A DNA stretch of 64,000 bases from Beverwykella pulmonaria (Eukaryota; Ascomycota; Dothideomycetes; Pleosporales; Melanommataceae): positions 2,370,642 to 2,434,641 of the forward strand of contig BCHH01000004.1 of the NCBI GenBank assembly GCA_001599595.1, given 5' to 3'. The notes below the pieces were generated by a model. It was not told where the DNA came from, ran no database searches, and saw nothing but the letters and a program-made list of their open reading frames with translations. The position numbers were made by a program, and so were the translations under genes. Positions 19,881-30,499 of this stretch are shown piece by piece; positions within the stretch are counted from its first letter, which is position 1; every line of letters begins with the position of its first letter.

Positions 19881-22442
19881 ATGGAGCAACACGACGACTG
19901 TGCCGGCTATGACAAAGCCATGGAGGAGCTTCGTCAACAGGAGTATCCAATGCTTCAAGGTTAGCCCTCCCAGCATATTGAAGCATTCAGAAGCACTCGT
20001 GCTAATTATGAATCAGACACGACCTACCTCGACCATGCTGGAACCACTCTCTACGCGAAATCCCTTATCGAACGCTTCTCTACCGATATGATATCCAACC
20101 TATATGGGAACCCGCACTCCGCCTCAAACTCATCACAGTTGACGACACAACGTATTGAAGATACAAGGCTGCGTCTTCTCAGATTGTTCAAAGCAGATCC
20201 TGAGGAGTTCGATGTTGTCTTTGTTGCCAACGCCACGGCGGGCATCAAAATGGTCGTAGAAGCATTTCGAGATCAAGAGGAAGGTTTCTGGTACGGATAC
20301 CACCGAGACTCTCATACAAGTCTGATTGGGGTCCGTGAGACGGCAGCTCAACATCGCTGTTTTGCCTCAGATGCGGAGGTTGATGAATGGGTGGAGGAAT
20401 CACCTAACGAAGCCAGCCTTCCAGGCTTATTTGCATACCCCGCCCAATCCAACATGAATGGTCGCCGTTTGCCGCTCGAATGGTCGCGCCGCATTCGTCA
20501 TAGCAAACAAGCCTCGGTGTACACGTTGTTGGATGCAGCAGCCCTTGTATCTACTTCGCCTCTTGATCTTTCCAACCCGGATCATGCTCCCGACTTTACC
20601 GTGCTGAGCCTATACAAGATGTTCGGCTTTCCGGATCTTGGGGCGCTGATTGTGAGGAATGCCTCGAGCTCTATTTTTGATAAGCGCCGCTACTTTGGTG
20701 GTGGCACAGTGGAGATGGTGGTTTGCTTGAAGGAACAGTGGCACGCTAAAAAGTTGGACACGCTCCATGAAAGGCTCGAAGACGGAACCCTGCCCATTCA
20801 TAGCATCATGGCCTTAGACGCTGCTATGAGTGTTCACCGGCAACTTTTCGGCTCATTCGAATGCGTTTCAAAGCATACTACGATTCTCGCCGCGAGACTG
20901 CATGAAGGCATGTCATCACTGCGGCACGGAAACGGCTTACAAGTTTGCCGAGTTTACAAAGATACAACCTCGACGTATGGCGATTCGACAACTCAGGGAC
21001 CAATAATAGCCTTCAACCTTCGCAACCATCTTGGCGGTTGGGTCAGCAATGCGGAAGTGGAGAAGCTCGCGGCGGTGAAAAACATTCAACTTCGGACCGG
21101 TGGACTATGCAATCCGGGCGGCGTTGCATCGTCGCTTGGTTTGGCGCCGTGGGAGATGAAAGATAACTTCTCGGCCGGACAACGTTGCGGGAACGACAAC
21201 GACATCTTCCGCGCTAAACCAACGGGCATGATTCGAGTCAGTCTTGGAGCCATGAGCACATTAAAGGATGTGACTTCATTTGTCGACTTCCTGCGCGAGT
21301 TCTTCGTTCAAGAGTCTGTGCTAACTGACACGACACCAGTGACATCGCTGTCTAATGAGCCACCAACACGAAGTCAATTGTACGTGGAAAGCCTGTCTAT
21401 CTATCCCGTGAAAAGCTGTGCAGCATTCAGCGTGCCGCCCGGAAAAGCATGGGAAGTGCGGAGGGAGGGGCTTGCATGGGACCGTGAGTGGTGCCTTGTC
21501 CATCAAGGCACGGGAGCAGCGCTGAGCCAGAAGCGCTACCCAAAGATGGCTCTTATTCGACCAAGTATCGATGTGGCCGAGGGCGTTCTACGAATACAGT
21601 TGGTCGGCTCGCTGAGAGATGTGACATCAACCCATGAGATCACTGTGCCTCTCTCAGCCGACCCGCGAATGTTCTCTACGGAAGACGTGTACAAGGAAGC
21701 CAATGCCAAAGTGTGCGGGGAATCTATACAAGCAAGAACGTATAGGTCAGCCAATATATCGGCCTTCTTCACCCAGGCGCTCGGGGTGGCTTGTCATCTT
21801 GCCCGCTTCCCAGCGGTCGGTAACGGGACAGGCTCCATGGTGTCCGCCAGACACTCGAAAGCTCATCTCCAGAAACACCAGAAGGTTCGGAGCATGCAGA
21901 TACCCGGAGCTTTTCCAGATGCGTGTTCAGTAACGCCGGGAACCACTGTCTCAAAGCCAATTCTCCTATCAAACGAAAGTCCGATCCTTACTATTTCGAG
22001 ATCAAGTCTCAACCGACTCAACGAGCTAATCAAAGCGGAGGGCGGCAAGGCAGCGCAAGCAGAGGTCTTCAGAGCCAACATTGTGGTTGCCCAGAACCTG
22101 GGCTACCCGCCTGGGGCCGAGCAGCCGTATGCTGAAGACCATTGGCGCTACCTCCAAATCGGCCAGCAGTACTTCGAAATGCTGGGAGCATGCCGCAGAT
22201 GTCAGATGGTTTGCGTAGATCAGTACACCGCAGAACGGAACCAAGAACCGTTTGTTACTCTGTCCAAAACACGGCGGTTTGACGGGAGAGTCTATTTTGG
22301 CGAACATAGCTGTCATCTGCCCATGGACGACACTTGGTCTCCGTTGGTCCAGAATCCTACAATCACCGTTGGTGACCCGGTGCGTGCCTTCGGAGAGGAT
22401 GAGGCTGGTCAGGATTTACATTTGCGGGCCCTTTTGGGTTAA
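19881..22442 (+). CDS. hxB: Molybdenum cofactor sulfurase (HxB type)
   Basis: Two exons, 19881-19959 and 20017-22442, encode 834 residues. The N-terminal class-V aminotransferase-like desulfurase domain starts TTYLDHAGTTLYAKSLIERF. Its PLP lysine is in LSLYKMFGFPDLGALIVR (Lys about 227), and the persulfide-bearing Cys is in RTGGLCNPGG (Cys about 391). The C-terminal MOSC unit starts with a beta-barrel segment (LSIYPVKSCAAF) and ends with GACRRCQMVCVDQ and HSCHLP. The enzyme moves sulfur from L-cysteine to the molybdenum centre of xanthine dehydrogenase and aldehyde oxidase. In Aspergillus nidulans HxB is needed for purine use as nitrogen source. Length, domain order and active-site residues are intact, so it should be functional. 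The start exon supplies the short conserved leader before DTTYLDHAG. Confidence 0.94.
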
Positions 22443-23974
22443 CGGCGTTTACGACATGTCATCTACGAGGAGATATCTCCAGCTCTTCGACCCACCTGCC
22501 GGAGCACACCAATCCAGTCACAGGATCAAGTGATACATTTCGCCACATGCCGTACGTTCGTATACGCCCGGGGTCAGTATACACTCGCATGTTTCAAGAT
22601 ATCGGGTTCTATCAGAAGTATCTAAACATAGCTGCCTTTACTTCAGCGGGGAAGTGCATACTGTGCCTTGATCCATTTTCATACGTCTAGAAAATCTCCG
22701 CGCGTGGCTTTCAGATGGCATGCATTGTCGGACAGCAATTGGCTCTGCTAGTGCCCGCGCTACGATGAGCGTGGGAGAGGCAAGCAACGGCGTAGATATA
22801 CTTGAGGCGGCACAACGCCTCACATGGCCAAGGGATACGGATTGCGCACTGGACGGGAAGGATGAAGTGGTAAGCGCTGGCAATTTACGGTTTCAACGAA
22901 AGGCCCGGCAGCCCAACTTGGGCCTGTGAAGATGATTTAAGCAGCCATCTTCGCACAGCCTCTGTACGGGGAGGGGGCCAAGCGCTGGTGTGGTGAGGCG
23001 CGCGCGGACTGGACGAACCACAGAAAGCTGGAGAAGCAGTTCAACGGGTGGTCCCTCGACGGCCGGGCGGGTCTGAGGTTGGAAGCGCGCGAGAAGGCGA
23101 GGAAGCAGCAGCAACTAGAGACAATACACAGCGGCTGCAGGCAAGCATAAATTGGCCCAGTGTTCCCACGAGGTCATATGCACTGCTGCTTGCACAAGCG
23201 TCCTCGTCTTCAACCCTCTCCCCAAGACGGTCACGCTGCTGCACACCAGTTCACCTCCCGTTCCTTCGTCCTGACTCCTTCCGACATCCCCTTCTCTGCT
23301 GCGTCTCATCCGCTGTCTCAAGTCGGACGGCTGTGTCCCAGATTGACAGTCTGACCGGCGGCCACGTTCGACATCGCAGCATCGCAGCATCGCAGCTTTG
23401 CAGCCTCCCGCACACATCGACGCCCGCATCAAACATCCGGAGCGGTTCCAGCCAGTCAGGGGCTCACCTGCCCGGCCTCAGGAGCGCGACCTGCAAGGGC
23501 CACAAACAAATCACACAAGTCGTTTCGCTGCGTCGCAGCCAATTGCATAGGCCTGCCGCAGCGAGGTGTTGAGTGTTTGACGCTGCGCTCGGACCCCAAC
23601 CCGGCGCTTCGAGAAAGCGGCTGTTCCAGCGGCGTCCAAGCGACGGAGGCTTCGAATCAGCAAGTGGCCGCCACCAGGGCCCCGCGCCGAACACTGCCCA
23701 GCGCCTGTACGCGCCCATATTTTTAGCACCCAAGCGTCCACCTCCACGACCCATCGAGCGACCACCACCAACAACCCGCCGCGTCCGAGCTAGTCTTGTA
23801 CACGCAATAAACAACCACCTTGTCCGGCCTCAAGTACCTGCCCGCTCCCTCACCCTCACCCTCCACCGCTCCCCCGTGGACGCAGGCCTCACTCTCGCTC
23901 ACCTTGCCGCCACTGACGACAAGCATCCCGAGTCCCTCGTTCACAGCTCCCCTCGCACGGTACCTTCTCACACC
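22443..23974. other. Long intergenic region / 5' leader
   Basis: About 1.5 kb of increasingly GC-rich sequence. A short 8-bp repeat (catcgcag three times, 23372-23395) lies near the middle. An open frame in phase with the next gene runs from 23573, but its content is Pro/Arg-rich and unlike conserved coding sequence, so I treat it as leader. No other gene is supported. Confidence 0.5.
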
Positions 23975-24718
23975 ATGGCCACCACCGACTCCAAGCCGAC
24001 GCTGTCGGCGCTCAAGACGCCTCTGTCGGCCACCTATCCCTCGGAGCTCCGATCGCCCATGGTCCACTCCGCCATGACGCCCACCTTCATCAAGCGGGAA
24101 GACTCGCTCAAGACGCCCATCACCCCTCCCTCGGCCTATCTCGACTTCCTCAAGACCTTGTCGCCTGTGCTGATGAGCCCAATGGCCACGGGTACGAGTT
24201 CCAAGTTTGTCTTCGAAGGTCGCCCAACCTCCATGGCCTCGGTGACTTCCTCTGCCTCCAGCAGCTCGTTCACATCGACCTCTGCTCCCGCCGACAAGAC
24301 CACGCCCGCGTCGCCAGCTTCCTCGAGAGCTAGCAGCTGCTGCAACTGCGAACCCTCCAAGCAGGACCCGCCGAGGTCTGCACCGCCTGCCAAGGTCGAC
24401 ACCGTCACCATTCCCCCGCCATCACCCTTCACGCGGCCGCAATCAGCGCGCACACCCCGCCTGTACATCCCGCAATCACCGTACTCCCCAGCATCAGCAC
24501 GATCACCTGCCAGCGCCAACTCCCTGAATTCTCCCTATTCGGCCGTCTCGCCAAAGACGTGGGATCTAGAGAAGAAGACTAGCCGAACTCGGCGCGTGAG
24601 TGTACGCGAGGTTGTCACACGAACAGTGACGTATAGCAGCACTCCTGTGGACCCAAAGGCACCAAACTTCCCACACATTGATCCTGCGCCGCGTGGTAAG
24701 AGACGGAAAATCGAGTAA
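23975..24718 (+). CDS. Conserved-looking Ser/Pro-rich protein, unknown function
   Basis: Single exon of 247 residues when started at the ATG at 23975 (MATTDSKPTLSALKTPLSAT). The open frame extends upstream without a stop to 23573, but the chosen start gives a clean N-terminus after a CACC context. The protein is disordered and rich in Ser, Thr and Pro. It carries a block, KTPITPPSAYLDFLKTLSP (about residues 47-65), of a kind I associate with conserved fungal proteins of unknown function, then a poly-Ser stretch, a Cys pair (SSCCNCEP), several SPxS/TP sites suitable for proline-directed kinases, and a basic C-terminus (PRGKRRKIE) resembling a nuclear localisation signal. A nuclear regulatory role is possible but is only an inference from composition. 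Confidence 0.65.
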   Translation: MATTDSKPTLSALKTPLSATYPSELRSPMVHSAMTPTFIKREDSLKTPITPPSAYLDFLKTLSPVLMSPMATGTSSKFVFEGRPTSMASVTSSASSSSFTSTSAPADKTTPASPASSRASSCCNCEPSKQDPPRSAPPAKVDTVTIPPPSPFTRPQSARTPRLYIPQSPYSPASARSPASANSLNSPYSAVSPKTWDLEKKTSRTRRVSVREVVTRTVTYSSTPVDPKAPNFPHIDPAPRGKRRKIE

Positions 24719-27419
24719 ACAAAGCAGCGTTTCGCGACGTCTATTTTTGTTAAACGCCCCCGAACATGGGCGGTTACTCAACCGCCGGGTGCTGTGCCAC
24801 GTACTACCCCACGACCGCGACACACCTGGATCCGACTTTGAATTGGCGCCGTACATACTTGTTTACCGCTCTGCGACCCATTCCTTATCTCCAAATATCA
24901 TCACGCGCTATCTTGTCCGACGAATAATTCTCGGGTCCAGGCGACTGGATCGCATCGCTTCGTGCGTCATCTACATTCATTTTTGCTTTATCCTTTCCTG
25001 GATTCTGGGCCACACTACGGGTGTTTCGGACAACGCCGGCGACATTGATTTACATCATACCCCTTATCGTTGTCGCTTTTTCCTTTGTTTTGTTTATCAT
25101 TAGAGGAACGACTGATGTTCTCTTATGAATACCACTTTTTTGGTGCGGAAAATCTGGGCTTCTGGTTTAGGATACCTCTTTCACGAGTGCGCCGGCGCTT
25201 CAAGGCTACTACTTGTTTTACTGGGCGGTGTTCCAGAGAGGAAAGTAATTCCTCATTCCTGTTTCTCTTTGAATGAGATGGAAAGGACGAGCGGCGTCTG
25301 GGGTTGGGTAGGACATGGGGGGGTTGAGAGCCAATGGCTCCCCCGCGACGAGAGATGAGTGACGGCTGGGATAGATACTCATGAAGTCTCCTGGTACAAT
25401 CGATATCTACTTTCATACCATCTTCAAACTTGACATGTTCTGGAATCTTATGGCTCGTCCGTGTGTATAGTACCAACAGAAGAACTACCGATTCCTCTGA
25501 CCCAACGATCTTTCTCATGGTCCCCAATTTGACGCGAACCTGAGCTATAACGTGGCCAAGGGTCAACGATCTCCCCCCGTCGTCCCAAGTTCGTCGGAAA
25601 CCCTCGCTATAGCATGAAGTAGACATAGGTAACAATAACAGCACACAATATAGTAAGCTTCAGCGCCTTCCACGCCTCACCCACCACCACAACGACCAGA
25701 AAACACAGCGCTGGAACCCGCCCCTCCCACACTCTCACGTCGATTCTCAAGCCACCAATAGCGGCATTTGAATCAACGCCAATGCACTTTATCTCCAATC
25801 ACGCGCAGAAGAGCGACACCTCCGAAAAGAAATCGCGCCCGCTGCCAACCCCTCACCGGTCAAGCCTGACAGAGCAAAGGTTACAGACAGTGGGGTCAGC
25901 ACATCAACCGACGTATCCCTGTCGGCTGATGTGATTGGGTGAGGAAAGGCGGGAGTACGCGTCCCGGGCCTATGGTTAAGCGCCCGGGGGTCCGTGATCT
26001 TCAGCGAGGCGGTTGTGGCTTGGCTTGGAGAGTCAGGGGGAAGTTGGATGGGATGGGATGGAAGAGTGGACGGGGCGCGGTGTGTGATGTGGAAATGAAT
26101 ATTGGTAAATGATGGGATTCTCGCGCGGTAGGTGCTTTCCACTCGCGAAAGGGGCTGGGGGACAAAGACTTTCGTATGGAAAGATGGAAGAGGTGATGGG
26201 AAAATGCAGCGGGAGGGTGGGTGCACGTGCAGGAGCGTACCACAGCTCCGAGCCTATCAGCTAGCAGGATGGGTATTGGTGCGGAGAGTTTGTGGTGTCA
26301 CGTACATCGTGCTTGCGCGGAGTGGTACGTTGGTACATAGGTACCAAGGTACATGCATGGGGGGGGGGTAAAGTAGCTACGTATGTGTATTGGTATGCAT
26401 GCGCGGTTTATTGGACACGGCTGTACAGTACGTATGAAGGATCTTCACACGGAGCGATTTTTATTGAATTGGAGAGACTCGTGTTGAAGAGGCGACTTTG
26501 TCTCGCGAACTATTGATTGATGATGGTCTCGTGCGTGTGGAGATCTTCATACCAGAGCAAGTGCTCGAGCTAACGTTCTTCGTATTCAGACCTGAATCGA
26601 GCGCAAGCTACGGCGAAGCTAGGTTAGTTCACACGAGTAAGACAGGTGATGGCGGAGATTAAAATCGCCCCGCGCTTGTTTGAGGCCACCTGCCGTTGGC
26701 TCAAACGTTCGAACGAGGTGTTTGAGGTGTGTCATGTGCAGAAATAGCAGCAGAAGAAGAAAGCAAGAAAGATGTTGTTTGTGATATGCAGGTCGAGTGC
26801 ACACCGCTGGTGGTACGTACCGATAATGAGCGGTATCATTGATTTTCCGGTCTAGGAAGAGAGGCTTGCAATCAAGGCAAGAGTGATCGATTGGGCACGC
26901 TGCCTCATCCTTTCGTATACGCCAGCAGGCATCAAAGTAGCCCGTCTTGCGACTCGATTACTCACTCAACGGCAAAGAATTTTTGCCTCAAATGTTGTTT
27001 TCGAAGAGGCGCATCGTAGGTTGGAGTTTGCTAGCACTAGTTCAGTTATTCGCAGTACCCTTGCAGCAACCAATCGATGGGCCAAGACCGTAGAGGAATG
27101 AGAGGGAACTTGAGTTTCTGCAGGCCTGATGGAACTTGAGGGGTAATAAGGCCGTTTCGGGTGTAATCCGGTGATTTTAGCATTTGGAAGTGCAATGCTG
27201 GGGTCATCGTGAAAGAGTCACGGGGTGTTTGATTTTCTCAAAAGATTTCCCACTTTTCAACACCTTTCTCCCCACCTTCCACCCGCATTGCAGACTAACC
27301 TCTCTCACTGGAAATCCAAGTGTCTGTGCTCCGACCTAAGCATTCCACCAAATTGTGACCCAATTCAAAAGATCCCTGAGACATTGCAATCGAACAATAC
27401 TCGTCTTTGCCGATCCCCC
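24719..27419. other. Gene-poor region
   Basis: About 2.7 kb with no gene I can support. Minus-strand ORFs at 25123-25644 (173 codons) and 25789-26226 (145 codons) lack recognisable motifs and have UTR-like composition. At 26320-26370 there is a cluster of GGTAC words followed by a run of nine or more G. A plus-strand ORF at 26883-27101 (72 codons) is unassigned. The interval ends at the helicase relic. Confidence 0.45.
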
Positions 27420-28500
27420 TCCTCTGAGATAACAGATCAGCCAATTTTTTTCCGGTCCTGAATATAGATGACATAGTCCTTAATCGAGCCCTCGACAATG
27501 AGCCGCACTGTAGTAATAGGTCTCTGCTAGCCTAGTCGGTGGACTCTAGACAAGATCTGCTCCTTTAGGTTCGGGTTCCATCGTGGCTCCATCAAATAGA
27601 CCCGAGACGCAGCAGTTAGGTTCAGGCCCTCAGCACTGCACAATATGGAGAGCAGCAAGACCTTGCCATTAGGTTACACTAAAAGGCTTAGATCCTTATT
27701 ACGCAGTCTTTATAAGAGACACTACCGTGGGAAGTGATGATGAGGTCGTGTCTATTTATGGTATATTCATTGCCGACTCTGGATAAGCCGGGATGCTTGA
27801 TCCATCTGATCAGACTTGGGCTGGAGGCATTGAGATGCTGTTGCAATTGACCGTCCCATTGAGTGACGAGTAATGTCGGGACAACGAGAAGCGTCGTCTG
27901 TACGTCTTCATCTTGCCGAGGAGCATCAAGGCTGCGTAATGAGAAGTCCGAGGCAATGAGAACTATTCTTGTCAGAATTTTTCCTTCGCAGAAGGTTGGA
28001 TGAGGCTCATCGTATGATTCTCCAATAATTTTACTGACATATGAGATGCGTTCGTGGCCTGCTTTCTTCGTATGGCATTGTCTTCATCTAAAGATTATAA
28101 ATCCCATCCCCTCTCCCGTCGCTTCATGAACGAGAGTGCTTGCTTTTGATGACTGGAGCATATGAGTAAAACCACACTACTTGCGAGGGTGAACTCACCT
28201 ATACAGACATATTATGATATTTAGCTATGTTTTAGCTTCCACAATTGTCTCATCTATCCGAAATCCGTCCATAATATTTGGCGCACTCTCAATCTCTTCG
28301 CAATCACCAAGCGGAATATTGAGGTCAGACGTCCATTGAGCTTCGCCGTTGAGGCTCAAGAGTAGATGTGGATTCCGATATTGAACATTTTGATCACAGC
28401 CCTCGGGATCTTGCAAATAGATGTGGTTATTCTGTAATTTTCTCTGATGTCCTCAAAGACTTCTCTGGGTCTGTATGCAACCACAGAAAGTGTTGCCCCC
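27420..28500 (-). pseudogene. SNF2/Rad5-like helicase pseudogene
   Basis: The minus strand, read from 28500 down, shows family blocks in correct order but in shifting frames. First come LSVVAYRPREVFEDI, IYLQDPEGCDQNVQYRNPH and an HQKQALSFMKRREGMG block (Q-motif region). Then YDEPHPTFCEGKIL runs directly into LIASDF, so the ADEMGLGKT Walker A is deleted. TLLVVPTLLVTQWDGQLQQHL and HDLIITSHGSV follow (SNF2_N). After a second deletion removing the DEAH box and linker come PNGKVLLLSILCSAEGLNL, SRVYLMEPRWNP and SRVHRLG (motifs V-VI), then an in-frame TAG where a Gln is expected (CAG to TAG), TTVRLIVEGSIKDYV, and a frameshift into KKLADLLSQRR. Intact relatives are DNA-dependent ATPases of the Rad5/Rad16/HLTF type. 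Loss of both catalytic motifs plus stops and frameshifts makes this non-functional. Ends are approximate. Confidence 0.85.
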
Positions 28501-29386
28501 TTTTTTCGGTTTTCTTTCTTAGAATGATGCACTGGTGATTGTTTTTCTCAGTCTCTTCCCATCTGGGTCAGTAGTTGAAATCTGATCCTTTCTCCTACTG
28601 CAAGGACTGGTAATACACCCGCACCGTGTCGTTCAGATCGCTCTTCGAGACTGCATGATCCTCAATGGCATCTTGAGCGGTCCTATGCAGCCTAGAAAAT
28701 TAATTCTCGGGATATTGATGCACTTGAAGGCCGGTACGGGCAACAAGAGAAGTGGGCATAGAAACCTTCGACTAAGGATAGAAAAGAGCCGCCGTGCTCA
28801 CCGCCATCTGCTGGTAGAATTCTGCAGCAGAAGCGGATGCGGACAACAGGTCGCCTGCGTCAACCTAGGCTGCCTGATGAATGTTAGATGTTGACACCTT
28901 CTAAGGCCGAAACTTATCGGACACGGGACCATCTAGTGTTCTCCGCTTCGAACCTAGAGGTTATATTCGGGACTTATGGAATCCGAAGAAAAGAACTTCG
29001 ATCGTCTCAGACCTAGCGAGTGTGTAGTTTCGGAAGAAATATGTGTAAAATTAGAGAGCATTTGGTTTTCTCTGGCGCCTCTTCTTCGCCATTGTGATGG
29101 ATAATAGTGTGAGAGGTGAACTGATAATTTCTCAGCGTCTCTTCGATTATCTTAAGTTCGCTGAAACAATTTGACATGCATTAATGGAGCTGAAAGATCT
29201 CGACTCTGTGAAGCAGCCAAAGCACAGTGCCTTCGAATATCCACATCTTCTCCCTCTTCATCCCATTCCAATCCTCAATCCTGGACCTCAATCATCCTCC
29301 ACTTCTAATCATGTTTCAACCCTTAACCAAACTAACGCTCCATTCGTTCCCAATCTCTCAATCATACCACCCTTCATCCTCCGACC
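28501..29386. other. Intergenic, 3' of RapZ-domain gene
   Basis: AT-rich sequence next to the helicase relic. The minus strand at about 28600-28680 reads as a short protein-like run (AIEDHAVSKSDLNDTVRVYY) that might be more degraded coding DNA, but it is too short to assign. Nothing else is seen. Confidence 0.4.
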
Positions 29387-29989
29387 CTACATCCCTCCAT
29401 CCTCGAATCTCCTCCGTTCTTTCTGCACAGCTTTCTGCCTCGACCTCGCACCACCGCCCCTCTTCTTACCCAAATCACGATGCACCACCTCAATCAGCCA
29501 GTCTCTCGGCCAAGATCTCGCTGCAAGCTCTGTAACAAATGCTACTGAGCGGTGATGACCAAGCGCGCAATTGCAGCCTACCCGCAGTAGAATCTCCGGT
29601 GATGGATCGTCTTCATCGTCTTCCTCTTCCTTCTGATCATCTCGATAATTTCCCTCATCTTGCTCTCCATGATCTTTTTTAACTGAAATCTCGAATCCTT
29701 TGTTACTGTCAACTCCATCAAATTCCACCAAATCCCGCTTCTCGTACTCCGCGATCTTCGTCCCCATAGCCTCCCTCACCTCTCTCTCCACCTCCTCCAA
29801 CCTCCCCGTAAACTCAGCCATATTCATTAGATGGTCTCTTAAACGCTTGGACCGACCATCACTTACATCCCTTAGCGCTTTCGGTGGATTCGGTATGCTT
29901 CTCAGATCGTATTTGAAATCTGGTGGGGGATGGAGAGGTGGGTTGCGACCGTGGGAGTAGAGGATTAGATGGGGGCGAGGTGTGGGCAT
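29387..29989 (-). CDS. Stand-alone RapZ C-terminal-domain protein
   Basis: Single exon of 200 residues. The start LILYSHGRN and YDLRSIPNPPKALRD match the first strand and the Arg-Pro-Pro block of the RapZ C-terminal domain. The core signature is GCNCALGHHRSVAFVTELA (residues 138-156), corresponding to the bacterial GCTGGxHRSV site. Between them lies a family-atypical acidic insert (KEEEDDEDDPSPE). Bacterial RapZ is an adaptor that delivers a small RNA to RNase E, and its C-terminal half binds RNA and UDP-GlcNAc. This protein lacks the N-terminal P-loop kinase-like half. Fungi carry similar short proteins of unknown role. The basic C-terminus (KKRGGGARSRQKAVQKERRR) could bind nucleic acid. Identification rests on the signature alone; function is unknown. 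Confidence 0.72.
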   Translation of the reverse strand: MPTPRPHLILYSHGRNPPLHPPPDFKYDLRSIPNPPKALRDVSDGRSKRLRDHLMNMAEFTGRLEEVEREVREAMGTKIAEYEKRDLVEFDGVDSNKGFEISVKKDHGEQDEGNYRDDQKEEEDDEDDPSPEILLRVGCNCALGHHRSVAFVTELAARSWPRDWLIEVVHRDLGKKRGGGARSRQKAVQKERRRFEDGGM

Positions 29990-30499
29990 TGATGGTTGTA
30001 TGTGGATGGAGCGTGAGTTGTGTTGTGCTGATATACGTGGAATGGACGCTGGAGGGTCGAGAATGATCTAATTATGCTGATGCGTGGTCTAGCATCGGTT
30101 AGAGCTGCCTATTTTGACGTGACGTGATGTTGAAACGTCGAATCATCCTGTAGACCGATTGTCACTCTCAGTCATTAGGGTTAACTGTCGTGTCGTAGAA
30201 GAGCAATTCCCAGACCACAATTGACTTCACACGTTGAATTGCATGATCTATATACGGTTCGTTCTAGTCATGTCTCTGTGAAGCTGTCATTGCATGCATA
30301 TGGCTTGATCAAGCTTACCATTTCCAAACAGGTCAAGAGTTCGTTGTATGAAAAGGGGTATATTGAAATAACTCCTTCTACCTCACCTAACATTGGACAG
30401 CGCATGATTCCATGTTAATGCTTCCCAAGAGTTAAATACGGAAAAAGCTGACTAACTCGACATGGTTTCAATAACTAACTCTTCCAAATGCTCTCACTC
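29990..30499. other. Intergenic, upstream of RapZ-domain gene and 3' of UTP13
   Basis: Promoter of the minus-strand RapZ-domain gene followed by the UTP13 3' region. Nothing else is recognised. Confidence 0.55.

Noticed and set aside
23048..23572. 174-codon plus-strand ORF
   Set aside because: Low-complexity His/Ser/Pro/Arg translation in GC-rich leader sequence; ORFs overlap it in other frames and none looks conserved.
25123..26226. Two minus-strand ORFs of 173 and 145 codons
   Set aside because: No domain-like pattern; surrounding DNA looks non-coding on both strands.
26320..26370. GGTAC word cluster and poly-G run as telomere-like repeat
   Set aside because: Irregular spacing and not the fungal TTAGGG unit.
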